NCBI GenBank assembly: GCA_963706535.1
Contig: CAVPMU010000011.1
Coordinates: forward strand, 19,666-83,665
Source of the DNA: RPQJ01 sp963706535
Lineage (GTDB): Bacteria; Pseudomonadota; Gammaproteobacteria; Steroidobacterales; Steroidobacteraceae
Length of the DNA stretch: 64,000 nucleotides
Direction: 5' to 3'
Part shown: in pieces, positions 26,895 to 36,081 of the stretch
Layout of the letters: each line of letters begins with the position of its first letter
Numbering within the stretch: position 1 is the stretch's first letter
Position numbers and translations under genes: made by a program
The notes under the pieces: generated by a model
The model's input: only the letters and a program-made list of their open reading frames with translations
Database searches by the model: none
What the model was told of the DNA's origin: nothing

Positions 26895-26924
26895 ATATTA
26901 GCAGTCGGAAAGTTAGAGTGCTAA
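26895..26924 (-). promoter_or_regulatory. rpoH promoter overlapped by a CIRCE (HrcA) operator
   Basis: On the plus strand TTAGCAGTC-N9-GAGTGCTAA (26898-26924) matches the CIRCE consensus TTAGCACTC-N9-GAGTGCTAA with one mismatch. On the minus strand the same bases provide TTAGCA (-35, 26924-26919), an 18-base spacer and TAATAT (-10, 26900-26895), so bound HrcA would cover both promoter hexamers. The predicted start is near 26888, 26 bases before the rpoH ATG. This implies HrcA repression of the sigma32 gene. Confidence 0.85.
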
Positions 26925-27008
26925 GGGAGGGGGAAAGTTCAGCGGGGGCGGGGGGTCTCAGGCGCGGCGTAAGTGCTTGTAAGAAAAGGGGATGGTGACC
27001 AGTGGATA

Positions 27009-27173
27009 GGGGATAGGGGAAAGGGGATAGGGGATAGGGGAAAGGGGATAGGGGAAAGGGGATAGGGGATAGGGGATAGGGGATAGTAAGACTGCCCGGG
27101 TGCTGCGCACCCGCCTCCTACTATCCCCTATCCCCTATCCCCTATCCCCTATCCCCTTTCCCCTTTCCCCTTT
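27009..27173. repeat. Inverted heptamer array element C
   Basis: Eleven 7-bp units, GGGGATA with three GGGGAAA variants (27009-27085), face five TATCCCC and two TTTCCCC units (27122-27170). A small hairpin (GGGTGC TGC GCACCC) lies between them. On the minus strand the array starts directly after the ftsX stop codon. It separates ftsX from rpoH; the rest of the 26925-27174 gap holds no other gene. Confidence 0.92.
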
Positions 27174-27174
27174 C

Positions 27175-28089
27175 CTACTTCGGCTCGATCCCCCGCAGCT
27201 CCCGCGTGGCCGCTATGAAGGACCCGAGCCAGCCGAGCACGATTCCGCCGAGCACGAGGGCGAGGCTGCCCTCGTTGCCGAGTCCCTGCAGCGAGAAGCT
27301 GCTGCCATACAGCCCGGCGATGTTCCGGACCGGCTCGCCGAGCACCAGGATGACGATCGCGACGATGAGCCACGCGATCACCCCGCCGCCGAGGCCGTAC
27401 CAGACGCCGTTGTAGAGGAAGGGCCGGCGGACGAACGCATCGCTGCCGCCGACGAGCTTGGTTACCTCGATCTCGTCGCGGCGGTTCTCGATGTCGAGGC
27501 GGATGGTGTTGCCGACGATCACGAGGATGCCGAGTGCGAAGAGCCCCGCGGCGAGGAACACCACCCGCCGCACGACATCGAGGATGGCGTTGAAGCGGCT
27601 CACCCACTCGGTGTCGAGCTGGACGATGTCCACGCCGGGCAATGCCCGCAGTTCCTCGGTGAGTCCCGCGACCTGGCTCGCCTCGCGGAAGCCCTCGGCC
27701 GGCCGCACGACCAGCGCGTGGGGCAGCGGATTGTCCTTCAGTGCCTCGAGCGCCTCGCCGAAGCCCGAGTTCCTGCGGAATTCCTCCAGCGCGTCATCGG
27801 CCTCGACGATCGTCACCTCCGCGACGTCGCGACGCTTGCGGATGCGCTCGGCCACCTGGCGGGTCTCGTCGAGCTTCGCCGACTGCTTCATGTACACGGA
27901 CACGTCGAGCGCGTTGCTCCAGCCACCACTCGCCGCGCGCACGTTCTGCACCAGCACGTGCAGGCATGCGGGGAGCGCGAGCGCGATGCCGATCACGAGC
28001 ACCGTGAGCAGCGTGGCGAACGGCTGTTGCCACAGGCGGCCCAGCGAGCCGACCAGGGTCTGCAGGTGACGCTCGAACCACTGTTGCAT
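27175..28089 (-). CDS. ftsX: Cell division protein FtsX
   Basis: Integral membrane subunit of the FtsEX complex, 304 residues, which controls periplasmic cell-wall amidases at the septum. It has one N-terminal helix (about residues 25-48), an extracytoplasmic domain with SVYMKQSAKLDETRQVAERI, and three C-terminal helices, including the GNTIRLDIENRRDEIEVTKLVGGSDAFVRRPFLY region typical of FtsX. The ATG overlaps the ftsE stop by one base (TGATG). Confidence 0.95.
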   Translation of the reverse strand: MQQWFERHLQTLVGSLGRLWQQPFATLLTVLVIGIALALPACLHVLVQNVRAASGGWSNALDVSVYMKQSAKLDETRQVAERIRKRRDVAEVTIVEADDALEEFRRNSGFGEALEALKDNPLPHALVVRPAEGFREASQVAGLTEELRALPGVDIVQLDTEWVSRFNAILDVVRRVVFLAAGLFALGILVIVGNTIRLDIENRRDEIEVTKLVGGSDAFVRRPFLYNGVWYGLGGGVIAWLIVAIVILVLGEPVRNIAGLYGSSFSLQGLGNEGSLALVLGGIVLGWLGSFIAATRELRGIEPK

Positions 28090-28787
28090 CAGACCGCCAC
28101 CATCGATGGGAGGTCCGGTGGCGGCGCGCCCGGGCCACCGGCCGCCCGGCCGCCCTCGAGGATCACGCGACGCATGCCGAAGCGCTCGATGAGGTTCAGG
28201 TCGTGGCTCGCAACGAGCACGGTGACGCCGACTTCGTTGAAGCGCCTGAAGATGCTCATGATCTCGAACGATAGGTCCGGGTCGAGATTGCCGGTCGGCT
28301 CGTCGGCGATGAGGAGCGAAGGCTTGCCGATGATGGCCCGCGCGATGCCGACGCGCTGCTGCTCGCCGGTCGAGAGCTCGATGGGGCGGTTCTGCTCGCG
28401 GCCGAGCAGTCCCACCTGGTCCAGCGCCGCGCGCACGCGCTTGCCGATTTCCTTCTCGGGCACGCCCGCGATGACTAGTGGCAGGCCGACGTTGTCGTAG
28501 ACCGGCCGGTCCATGAGCAGCTTGTGGTCCTGGAACACGATGCCGATCTGGCGGCGGAACGGCGGGATCTTCGCGCGCGGTACCGTCGAGGTGTTCTGCC
28601 CGTTCACGATCAGCGTGCCGCGGGTCGGCCTCTCGATGAGCGCGATCAGCTTCAGGAGCGTGCTCTTGCCTGCACCCGAATGGCCTGTGAGGAACACCAT
28701 CTCGCCCCGGGCGATCTCGAGCGTGAGCTCGCAGAGCGCCTCGCGCCCGTTCGGATAGCGTTTCCAGACGTGATCGAAGTGGATCAT
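28089..28787 (-). CDS. ftsE: Cell division ATP-binding protein FtsE
   Basis: ATPase subunit of FtsEX, 232 residues. Walker A GHSGAGKST (about residues 36-44), Q-loop VFQDHKLL, signature LSTGEQQRVGIARA, Walker B LLIADEPTGNLD, and switch His in VASHD. Both neighbours overlap it: the ATG overlaps the ftsY stop by four bases (ATGA) and the stop overlaps ftsX. The signature reads STGEQ rather than SGGEQ, as in many FtsE proteins. Confidence 0.96.
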   Translation of the reverse strand: MIHFDHVWKRYPNGREALCELTLEIARGEMVFLTGHSGAGKSTLLKLIALIERPTRGTLIVNGQNTSTVPRAKIPPFRRQIGIVFQDHKLLMDRPVYDNVGLPLVIAGVPEKEIGKRVRAALDQVGLLGREQNRPIELSTGEQQRVGIARAIIGKPSLLIADEPTGNLDPDLSFEIMSIFRRFNEVGVTVLVASHDLNLIERFGMRRVILEGGRAAGGPGAPPPDLPSMVAV

Positions 28788-29794
28788 GCGGGTCCGCCGC
28801 TCGCGCGGGGCGGCGCGAGCACGGCGTCGACGAAGGTGTCCGCGTCGAACACGCCGAAGTCCTCGGCGGACTCGCCCACGCCCACGTAGCGCAGCGGGAT
28901 CTTCATGCGATCCGCGATCGCGAGCACGATGCCGCCCTTCGCGGTACCGTCGAGCTTGGTGATCACGAGGCCCGTCACGCCGAGCGCCTGGTGGAACTGC
29001 TCGGCCTGCGTGAGTGCGTTCTGGCCCTGGCCCGCGTCGAGCACCAGCAACACCTCGTGCGGCGCTTCCGGGTCGAGCCGGCCGAGCACGCGCTTCACCT
29101 TCTTGAGTTCGTCCATCAGGTTGCTCTGCGTGTGCAGCCGTCCTGCGGTGTCCGCGACCAGCACGTCCGCGCCGCGGGCCTGCGCCGACTGCATCGCGTC
29201 GAAAATCACCGCGGCGGGATCGGCGCCCGCGGCCTGCGCGATCACCGGTACGGAATTGCGCTCGCCCCAGATCTGCAGTTGCTCGATGGCCGCCGCCCGG
29301 AATGTATCGCCGGCGGCGAGCACGACCTTGCGGCCGGCCTCGGTGAGGCTGCGCGCGAGCTTGCCGATCGTGGTCGTCTTGCCGGACCCGTTGACGCCGA
29401 CGACCAGGATCACGAAGGGTCGCTTCGACTCGTCCACCACCAGCGGCCGGCTCACGGGACCGACGATGCCGAGCATGGCCTGGCGCAGTGCGGCGACCAG
29501 CGCCTCGAGGTTGCCGAGTTCCTTGCGCGCGACCTTGCCGCGCAGCCCCGCCAGGATCTTCTCCGCCGTCTCGATGCCGACGTCGGCACCGATCAGTCGC
29601 GTCTCGAGCTCGTCGAGCACCTCGTCATCGATCGTGCCGCCGGGCAGCAGGTTCGCGAGGTCGTAGGTGAGCCACGAATCGCCACGGTTCAGCTTGGCGC
29701 GCAGCCGCGCGAGGAAGCCTGCCTGCTTCGCATCGGACTCGGCCGCGGGGGTCTCCTCGGCGGCCTTCTTCGACCTGAAATTGAACAGTGCCAT
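28784..29794 (-). CDS. ftsY: Signal recognition particle receptor FtsY
   Basis: SRP-receptor GTPase of 336 residues that docks ribosome-nascent chains at the inner membrane. It has a short basic N-terminus, an NG-domain N part, P-loop VGVNGSGKTTTIGKLA (about residues 130-145), DTAGR and LVITKLDGTAKGG. The acidic A domain present in E. coli FtsY is almost absent, as in many high-GC lineages. First gene of the ftsY-ftsE-ftsX run. Confidence 0.95.
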   Translation of the reverse strand: MALFNFRSKKAAEETPAAESDAKQAGFLARLRAKLNRGDSWLTYDLANLLPGGTIDDEVLDELETRLIGADVGIETAEKILAGLRGKVARKELGNLEALVAALRQAMLGIVGPVSRPLVVDESKRPFVILVVGVNGSGKTTTIGKLARSLTEAGRKVVLAAGDTFRAAAIEQLQIWGERNSVPVIAQAAGADPAAVIFDAMQSAQARGADVLVADTAGRLHTQSNLMDELKKVKRVLGRLDPEAPHEVLLVLDAGQGQNALTQAEQFHQALGVTGLVITKLDGTAKGGIVLAIADRMKIPLRYVGVGESAEDFGVFDADTFVDAVLAPPRASGGPA

Positions 29795-29873
29795 GGCGGG
29801 TGTCGACGGGGCGGAACGGGGATTGTAGCGGATGGCGGGACGCAGGCCGCGCCTGAGGCCGCCCGCAAACGGA

Positions 29874-29899
29874 AAGGGCGGGTATCGCTACCCGCCCTT
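29874..29899 (-). terminator. Hairpin between the lipase and ftsY genes
   Basis: Perfect 11-bp stem (AAGGGCGGGTA / TACCCGCCCTT) with a four-base loop. On the minus strand it is followed by TTTCCGTTT. It lies 28 bases after the lipase stop and so probably ends that transcript; the U-tract is interrupted. Confidence 0.7.
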
Positions 29900-29927
29900 G
29901 CCGTCACCTCGAAGAGGCGCAGGACCC

Positions 29928-32042
29928 TCAGTCGGGATCGACCTCGACCACGGTGTCGTCGGTGATGATGACCGCCGGCGTACCGGCGTTCGCCGAGAGC
30001 GTGAACCCCACCACCTCGGTCTGCATCTCGGTGGTCGCCTCCAGGCTCGCCGCCGGGTTCATGAGCGAGCCGTGGTCGCCCGCGATCATCTTGACCCAGA
30101 CGTTTTCCACGCCCACGGGGTTCGGCCCCACCGTCCTGAGCTGGCGGAAGTCGCCCGCCCGCACCAGGTTCTGCGTGGTGCTGTTCGGGACGACCTGGTC
30201 AGGCGGGTCGCCCGACATCTGGTACATGAGCAAGGGCTGCTGCGTGCCGCACTCGCAGATGTGGTTGATCGGATCGCCCGGGTCCAGGATGGTCTGCGTG
30301 TCCCGCATGAAGTTGTTGAAGAACGCGGAATTCGGCACGAACAGCGCGCTCTGGCGCGCGAGGCCCGCCCGGATCGTGGGGCCGAAGGTCGGCGATTCAT
30401 TGCCGAGCTGGCTCAGCACGCCGCCCGGCGCGGCGACCGTCGCGGTGAGCAGGCCCGGCGTGAACTTGGCATGGGCGATGCCCACGATGCCGCCCATCGA
30501 CAGACCGACGTAGTGCACCTTGGTCAGGTCCACGTCACCTGCGCCGTCGGCGTTCAGGTCGAGGTTGGCGACGGACTTCGTCAGTACGCCCAGGTCCGCC
30601 GCGGACTGCCGCAACCCGTCGCGTCCGGTGAGCGGGCTCGACACCAGGTTGTTGAAGAAGTGGTAACCCGAGTCGTCGATGACGCCGTCCGGTCCCGTGG
30701 CGCCGGTCGCGTTGTTCACGAGGTCGATGTTGAACGTGCGCTCGTTGTCCGCCTGGTAGAACGGGCTCGCCGTGTCCGTGATGCCGTGCAGCGGCAGGTC
30801 GAAGCCGACCACGACCGTGCACGCCGGGGGCGCGCCGAAACTGTCCGCCATGGAAAGTGCATCCGTGCGGTTGCGGCCGAGGCCGTGCTGGACGATCGCG
30901 ACCGGCCACCCCGATGCGGGCTTCGCGCAGCCAATCGGCACGCTGACGATCACCGGCACGGTAACGTTGCCGCCCTGTGGCACGGGCACCGGGTTGTATC
31001 GCGTGAGCGGGTTGAACGGGAGATTCGGATCGGAGACCCACGGCGCCGGCGGCGGGGTGCCCGCCACCCAGAAGCTCGAGAGGATCGAAGCGTCGTTCAC
31101 CGTGGCCGGCCGCCGCGAGTAGTACGGCATCTGCGTGGTGCCGACGTAGATGTTCGCTGCGCCCAGCGGGCTCGTGGCGCCGGGGACCGCCACCACGCCG
31201 ATCGGTTGCGGGCCGACGTTGGCCGAGAGGTACTCGAGGGTTTCGTCGACCGACTGGGTCATGTAGCTCCAGCTCAGGATGACGTTGCCGGCAAACTCCG
31301 CGCCGAACACCAGCCCCGCGATCTGCAGCTGACCCTTCACGGCCAGGCAGATTCCGTTCTGCGTCGCGTTGGTGAACGCGTCGCAACTCGGCGCCGCCTT
31401 GATGGCCGCGTAGAGGTCGTCCGCCTGGGCCGGCTGGCCATTGATGTCCTGGACGCCGTTCGTCACGAGGAACAGGTAGCCGACGCCGTTCGCGCCCTTG
31501 CTGTACCTGAAAGGCTTGGTCGGCGTGATCTTGAGCAGCTTGCCGCCGGTATCCACTTCGGTGGAAACCTCGACCGTGTAGTCCGTGCCGTGCGCCAGCA
31601 CGCGGCTCACCGGGTTCGTCGAGCTGGGCGTGCTCGGCGCGACGAGGTTCAACTCGATGACGCGCACCGTCGATGCCGTCAGCGTCGAGCCGTCGATCGG
31701 CAGGGTGAACGGCGCCTTGGTCGACGCGGTCGTCGAGAAGCCGTCGAGCAGGTTGAGCGCCGAATACAGGGGCGTGCCGAGCAGGAGGGTGTCCGCCGAT
31801 GAAGTGCCGGTCGGGACCGGGATGTTGAGCGTACCGTCGACGGTTCCGCTGAACATGAAGTCGGTCGGCCACGGCAGGTAGGGGAAGCCGGAACCGCTCA
31901 ACGTGTAGAAGAGCGCCTTGAACGTCTCCGTCGGCGGCGGCGGTGATTCGGGTCCGTCCGATGAAACTTCGCAACCGCTGAGCGCCACTCCCGCCATCAC
32001 TGCGAGTGCAGTCGCGAGCCGCCTGGTCTTCGCCTCTACCAT
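29928..32042 (-). CDS. VolA/Pla-1-type surface lipoprotein lipase
   Basis: Predicted lipidated esterase or phospholipase of 704 residues. A signal peptide ends in lipobox LSGC (Cys about 24). The N-terminal region (about 40-330), with FYTLSGSGFPYLPWPTDFMF, resembles the Lipase_bact_N domain of VolA, Pla-1 and cef lipases. The C-terminal alpha/beta hydrolase has VQHGLGRNRTD and nucleophile elbow GLSMGG (about residue 500), and DHGSLMNP probably carries the catalytic His. In Vibrio, VolA releases fatty acids from lysophosphatidylcholine; substrate here is inferred. AAGGGG precedes the ATG. Many relatives carry an M16 peptidase gene between ftsY and rsmD. Confidence 0.85.
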   Translation of the reverse strand: MVEAKTRRLATALAVMAGVALSGCEVSSDGPESPPPPTETFKALFYTLSGSGFPYLPWPTDFMFSGTVDGTLNIPVPTGTSSADTLLLGTPLYSALNLLDGFSTTASTKAPFTLPIDGSTLTASTVRVIELNLVAPSTPSSTNPVSRVLAHGTDYTVEVSTEVDTGGKLLKITPTKPFRYSKGANGVGYLFLVTNGVQDINGQPAQADDLYAAIKAAPSCDAFTNATQNGICLAVKGQLQIAGLVFGAEFAGNVILSWSYMTQSVDETLEYLSANVGPQPIGVVAVPGATSPLGAANIYVGTTQMPYYSRRPATVNDASILSSFWVAGTPPPAPWVSDPNLPFNPLTRYNPVPVPQGGNVTVPVIVSVPIGCAKPASGWPVAIVQHGLGRNRTDALSMADSFGAPPACTVVVGFDLPLHGITDTASPFYQADNERTFNIDLVNNATGATGPDGVIDDSGYHFFNNLVSSPLTGRDGLRQSAADLGVLTKSVANLDLNADGAGDVDLTKVHYVGLSMGGIVGIAHAKFTPGLLTATVAAPGGVLSQLGNESPTFGPTIRAGLARQSALFVPNSAFFNNFMRDTQTILDPGDPINHICECGTQQPLLMYQMSGDPPDQVVPNSTTQNLVRAGDFRQLRTVGPNPVGVENVWVKMIAGDHGSLMNPAASLEATTEMQTEVVGFTLSANAGTPAVIITDDTVVEVDPD

Positions 32043-32184
32043 GTGTGCATCCCCTTAGATACTGGACCGCGCGTAAGATCACGCGTTATTGAATCGTCGC
32101 AGCGAAGCCTACGCTCGCACTGGGATGCCACGCAAGAATCCACAAATACGTAGCGCGCACGCCACGCCCGCCGGAGGGAAATTG

Positions 32185-32727
32185 ATGCTCCGCATCATTG
32201 GCGGCGAGTGGCGCGGGCGAAAGGTCGGGTTCCCGCCCGTGGCGGCCATCCGCCCGACGCCGGACCGGGTCCGCGAGACGCTGTTCAACTGGCTGCAGTT
32301 CGACATCCCGGGCAGCCGCTGCCTCGACCTCTTCGCCGGCAGCGGCGCGCTCGGCCTAGAGGCATTGTCACGCGGCGCGGCGGAGGTGGTCTTCGTCGAG
32401 TCGGACGCGCAGGCTGCGGGGCGGCTGGCCGGAAATCTCCGCATGCTGGCGTGCGACCGCGGCACGGTGGTCCGCACCCCGGCCCAGCAGTATCTCGAGG
32501 GACCGGTGGTGCCGTTCGACGTCATCTTCCTCGACCCGCCGTATGCCGAGCGCCTGCTGGCCGCGACCTGCCGGCGGATCGAGGAGCGCGGCTGGCTCAA
32601 GCCGGGCGGCCATGTCTACCTGGAGGACGCCGCCGCCGCGGGCGCCCCGGAGCTGCCGCCGCACTGGACCCTGCACCGCAGCAAGCGGGCGGGCGAGGTG
32701 GGCTATCATCTGGCGCGCCGCGAATAA
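32185..32727 (+). CDS. rsmD: 16S rRNA (guanine-966-N2)-methyltransferase RsmD
   Basis: Methylates G966 of 16S rRNA with S-adenosylmethionine. The 180-residue protein has the family start LRIIGGEWRGRKV, RPTPDRVRETLFNWL, SAM motif LDLFAGSGALGLEALSRGA, and catalytic DPPY (FLDPPYAERL). ATG 32185 is chosen because GGAGGG at 32173-32178 lies six bases upstream; ATG 32125 would add 20 residues. It is followed 26 bases later by coaD, the usual gammaproteobacterial order. Confidence 0.93.
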   Translation: MLRIIGGEWRGRKVGFPPVAAIRPTPDRVRETLFNWLQFDIPGSRCLDLFAGSGALGLEALSRGAAEVVFVESDAQAAGRLAGNLRMLACDRGTVVRTPAQQYLEGPVVPFDVIFLDPPYAERLLAATCRRIEERGWLKPGGHVYLEDAAAAGAPELPPHWTLHRSKRAGEVGYHLARRE

Positions 32728-32753
32728 GCAACGAACCGGGAGCTCGAGGTCTC

Positions 32754-33236
32754 ATGGGCAGTCGTGCGATGTATCCGGGGACCTTCGATCCCATCACCAA
32801 CGGCCACAACGACCTGGTGCGCCGGGCGTGCCGGATTTTCGACAAGGTGGTGGTGGCCATCGCCGCCAATCCAGGCAAGGCGCCGGCCTTCACGCTCGAC
32901 CAGCGCGTGGATCTCGCGCGCCGCGTGCTCGCCGACCTGCCCAACGTCGAGGTGACGGGCTATACGGGCCTCACCGTGGAGTTCGCTCGCGACCGCGATC
33001 TCAACGTCATCATGCGCGGCCTGCGCGCCGTCTCCGATTTCGAGTTCGAATTCCAGCTCGCCACCATGAGCCGGCACCTCTCGAGCGAAGTCGAGACGGT
33101 GTTCCTCACGCCGACCGAGCAGTTCAACTTCATCTCCTCGACGCTGATCCGCGAGATCGCGAGCCTCGGCGGCGACGTCCGCGAGTTCGTGCACCCGATC
33201 GTCGCCGAGGCGCTCAAGGCCCGCTTTGCCCGCTGA
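32754..33236 (+). CDS. coaD: Phosphopantetheine adenylyltransferase CoaD
   Basis: Penultimate enzyme of coenzyme A synthesis: adenylates 4'-phosphopantetheine. 160 residues (E. coli 159). Conserved YPGTFDPITNGH near the N-terminus (the (T/H)xGH nucleotidyltransferase motif), MRGLRAVSDFEFE and FISSTLIREIA. It pairs functionally with coaBC 12 kb away, although the genes are separated by the accessory block. Confidence 0.96.
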   Translation: MGSRAMYPGTFDPITNGHNDLVRRACRIFDKVVVAIAANPGKAPAFTLDQRVDLARRVLADLPNVEVTGYTGLTVEFARDRDLNVIMRGLRAVSDFEFEFQLATMSRHLSSEVETVFLTPTEQFNFISSTLIREIASLGGDVREFVHPIVAEALKARFAR

Positions 33237-33264
33237 CCGCGGCTGCCCACCCCGGATCCACCCG

Positions 33265-34956
33265 ATGCTGTACCTCACCCGACGATTCTTCGTTGCGTTC
33301 GCCGTCGCGCTGCTGTCGCTGCCCGCGCTTGGGGCCACGGCCCCGGGCAAGGCCGCGATTGCGACGGCGCATCCGCTCGCCACCGCGGCCGGCATGGAAG
33401 TGCTGGCCCGGGGAGGCAACGCGTTCGACGCGGCCGTCGCGGTGAGCGCAGCGCTCGCGGTCGTGGAGCCGAATGGCTCGGGTCCCGGCGGCGGCGGCTT
33501 CTACCTGCTGCATCGCGCAAGCGACGGCAAGCAGGTGTTCGTGGATGCGCGCGAGGTGGCGCCGGCCGCGGCGACGCGCGACATGTACCTCGATGCCGAC
33601 GGGAATCCTGTCGAGGGTCTTTCGACGCGGACCGCGAAGGCGGCCGGCATCCCGGGCGAGCCGGCGGGCTGGGATCACATCGCGAGGAACTACGGGCGGC
33701 TGCCGCTTGCGGCGAGCCTGGCGCCGGCGATCCGGCTGGCCCGCGAGGGTCACGTCATCAGCGACGCACGGCATGCCGAGTTCGCGGCGGCGCTCGAGTC
33801 GCAGGGCATGACCGGCAACACGAACCGGGAGTTCGTGCGCATCTATCTCGTGGACGGCAAGGCGCCGCCGGCGGGCCACGTCATGCGTCACCCGGAATTG
33901 GCCGGGAGCCTGGAGGTGCTGGCCAACGGTGGGGCGGATGCGTTCTACCGCGGACCCTTCGCGCGCAGGCTGGTGGACGGAGTGCGCAAGCTCGGCGGCA
34001 TCTGGTCGTACGAGGACCTCGCGCACTACCGGGTGGTCGAGCGCGAACCGATCGTGACGACCTACCACGGCCTGCGGATCACCAGCGCGCCGCCGCCTTC
34101 GTCGGGTGGCGTGTGGCTCGCCAGCGTGCTGAACGTGCTCTCGGGCTACGACCTCGCGAGCCTCGATCCGGCCACGCGCAAGCACCTCGTGCTCGAGGCC
34201 ATGCGTCGCGGCCATCGCGACCGTGCGCAATACCTGGGTGATCCGGCTTTCACGGACGTCCCCGTGCGCATGCTCACGAGCCCCGACTATGCCGCCGGAC
34301 TGCGCGCCTCGATCCGCCCGGACAAGGCGACGGCGAGCGACCAGCTGCCGGACTACGTCGAGTCCGCGGGACGCGGCAAGCACACGACGCACTTCTCGAT
34401 CATCGATGCCGAGGGCAATCGCGTCGCCTGCAGCATCACGCTGAACGGCTGGTTCGGCACCGGCCTCGTGGCGCCCGGCACCGGCATCCTGCTCAACAAC
34501 CAGATGGACGACTTCGCCATGAAGGCGGGCGTGCCCAACATGTACGGCCTCGTCGGCGCCTCGGCGAACGCGATCGTGCCGGGCAAGCGGCCGCTGTCGA
34601 GCATGTCGCCGACCTTCGTGGACGGCCCGGGCGGTGTGGCGATCATGGGTTCGCCCGGCGGCAGCTACATCCCCTCCATGGTGCTGCTCGGCATCCTGAA
34701 CTGGATGCAGGGCGCGGACGCCACGGCGATCGTCGCGGCGCCACGGCTGCACCACCAGTACCGGCCGGACGCCGTGTTCGCCGAGCCCGAGGCGTTGAGC
34801 GAACAGGAGCGCGCGGCGCTCGTCTCGCGCGGGCACGAGATCCGCCCCTGGCCGGCGACGATCGGCAACATGCAGGTCGTCACGTGGGACGCCACGAGCG
34901 GGCGCATCGACGCCGCATCGGACCCGCGGCGGGCCGGCGGGGCGCTGGTCCAGTAG
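33265..34956 (+). CDS. ggt: Gamma-glutamyltransferase
   Basis: Periplasmic enzyme of 563 residues that cleaves or transfers the gamma-glutamyl group of glutathione and self-processes into two chains. The signal peptide is MLYLTRRFFVAFAVALLSLPALG. Conserved elements are HPLATAAGMEVLARGGNAFDAAVA and PNGSGPGGGGF, the autocatalytic nucleophile Thr in GKHTTHFSI (about residue 380), and the substrate-site segment PLSSMSPTFV with GSPGGS. ATG 33265 is chosen over an upstream start because it begins at the signal peptide. It starts 28 bases after coaD. Confidence 0.94.
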   Translation: MLYLTRRFFVAFAVALLSLPALGATAPGKAAIATAHPLATAAGMEVLARGGNAFDAAVAVSAALAVVEPNGSGPGGGGFYLLHRASDGKQVFVDAREVAPAAATRDMYLDADGNPVEGLSTRTAKAAGIPGEPAGWDHIARNYGRLPLAASLAPAIRLAREGHVISDARHAEFAAALESQGMTGNTNREFVRIYLVDGKAPPAGHVMRHPELAGSLEVLANGGADAFYRGPFARRLVDGVRKLGGIWSYEDLAHYRVVEREPIVTTYHGLRITSAPPPSSGGVWLASVLNVLSGYDLASLDPATRKHLVLEAMRRGHRDRAQYLGDPAFTDVPVRMLTSPDYAAGLRASIRPDKATASDQLPDYVESAGRGKHTTHFSIIDAEGNRVACSITLNGWFGTGLVAPGTGILLNNQMDDFAMKAGVPNMYGLVGASANAIVPGKRPLSSMSPTFVDGPGGVAIMGSPGGSYIPSMVLLGILNWMQGADATAIVAAPRLHHQYRPDAVFAEPEALSEQERAALVSRGHEIRPWPATIGNMQVVTWDATSGRIDAASDPRRAGGALVQ

Positions 34957-35038
34957 CGCTCGGCATCGATCACGATCGATTTGCATCGTGCAACGGCCGG
35001 GTCCAGGCGCCAGCATGGCGGCTGGAGGAACCAGCCCC

Positions 35039-35713
35039 ATGTCCCTGCGGAACTGGCCTGAAGCGGAGCGTCCGCGCGAGAAGCTGCTGAAACACGGCGC
35101 GGCGGCACTCTCCGAAGCCGAGCTGCTCGCGATCCTGCTGCAGACCGGCACGCCGGGGTGCTCGGCGCTCGATACCGCGCGGGGCCTGCTCGGGGAATTC
35201 CGCTCGCTGCGCGGCCTGCTCACGGCCGAGCGCCACGCGCTGTGCCGCGTGAGGGGGCTCGGCAACGCGAAATACGCGCTGCTGCAGGCGTCGCTCGAAC
35301 TCTCGCGACGCCACTACGCGGAGCTGATGCAGATGGGGCCCGCGCTCGCCAATCCCCGCGCCACCCGCGAGTTCCTCCGTGCGCGGCTGCGCGACCGGGA
35401 CCACGAAGTCTTCTGCTGCCTGTTCCTCGACAACCGCCACCGGGTGATCTGCTTCGACGAGGTCTTTCGCGGCACCATCGACGGCGCGAGCGTCCATCCC
35501 CGCGACGTCGTGAAGCTGGCCCTGGCCCGCAATGCCGCTGCCGTGATCCTGGCGCACAACCACCCCTCGGGCATCGCCGAGCCCAGCCAGGCGGACGAGC
35601 TCATCACCGGGCGCCTGCGCGAGGCCCTGGCCCTGGTCGACATCCGGGTGCTCGACCACATCGTGGTCGGGGATGGGGTGTGCGTGTCCTTTGCGGAACG
35701 TGGACTTCTCTAA
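35039..35713 (+). CDS. radC: RadC family JAB-domain protein
   Basis: Protein of 224 residues (E. coli 222) with an N-terminal helix-hairpin-helix region (LSEAELLAILLQTG, then LCRVRGLGNAKYALL) and a C-terminal JAB/MPN domain with the zinc motif HNHPSG-x7-D (AHNHPSGIAEPSQAD). The once-proposed repair role is not established. GGAGGA at 35024-35029 lies about nine bases before ATG 35039. It is usually next to rpmB-rpmG, but here an 8-kb accessory block follows. Confidence 0.94.
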   Translation: MSLRNWPEAERPREKLLKHGAAALSEAELLAILLQTGTPGCSALDTARGLLGEFRSLRGLLTAERHALCRVRGLGNAKYALLQASLELSRRHYAELMQMGPALANPRATREFLRARLRDRDHEVFCCLFLDNRHRVICFDEVFRGTIDGASVHPRDVVKLALARNAAAVILAHNHPSGIAEPSQADELITGRLREALALVDIRVLDHIVVGDGVCVSFAERGLL

Positions 35714-36081
35714 ACGGAAATTCCTCCCGCTTTTCTGGTTGGCGATCGTTGCAAGTGCTGGAAAGGCGGGGGTTCTCGAGCGTCGTCGGGTCTGTTGTGG
35801 CTGCATCGTGTAGCCATGTAAACAGCATTCACGGCTTGTTTTTTGCATCGATGGCAGCATGTGGCCATGCATATCGATGGCGTTCCGAATCGCGGTTCGC
35901 GTCCCACGGACCTCCTGCGTGAGTCGTACCGGGAGGGCAGGAAGGTCCAGATGAACACCGTGCCCAATCCCGCTCAACAGCGCGCGCTGCAATTACTGCA
36001 AGCGATCACCGTGCGGCCACACCGGCGACACCGCGAAATGCCGCAACTCCATGATCCAGCGCGTAATATCCATCGCGAGCT
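35714..36081. other. Gene-free stretch after radC
   Basis: 368 bases without a gene I can support. Composition is clearly less GC-rich than upstream. A 44-codon frame at 35952-36085 (MNTVPNPAQQRALQLLQAIT...) is preceded by AGGAAGG but has no recognised relatives; it could be the remnant of a gene lost when the accessory block formed. This is the left edge of the lower-GC region. Confidence 0.5.
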
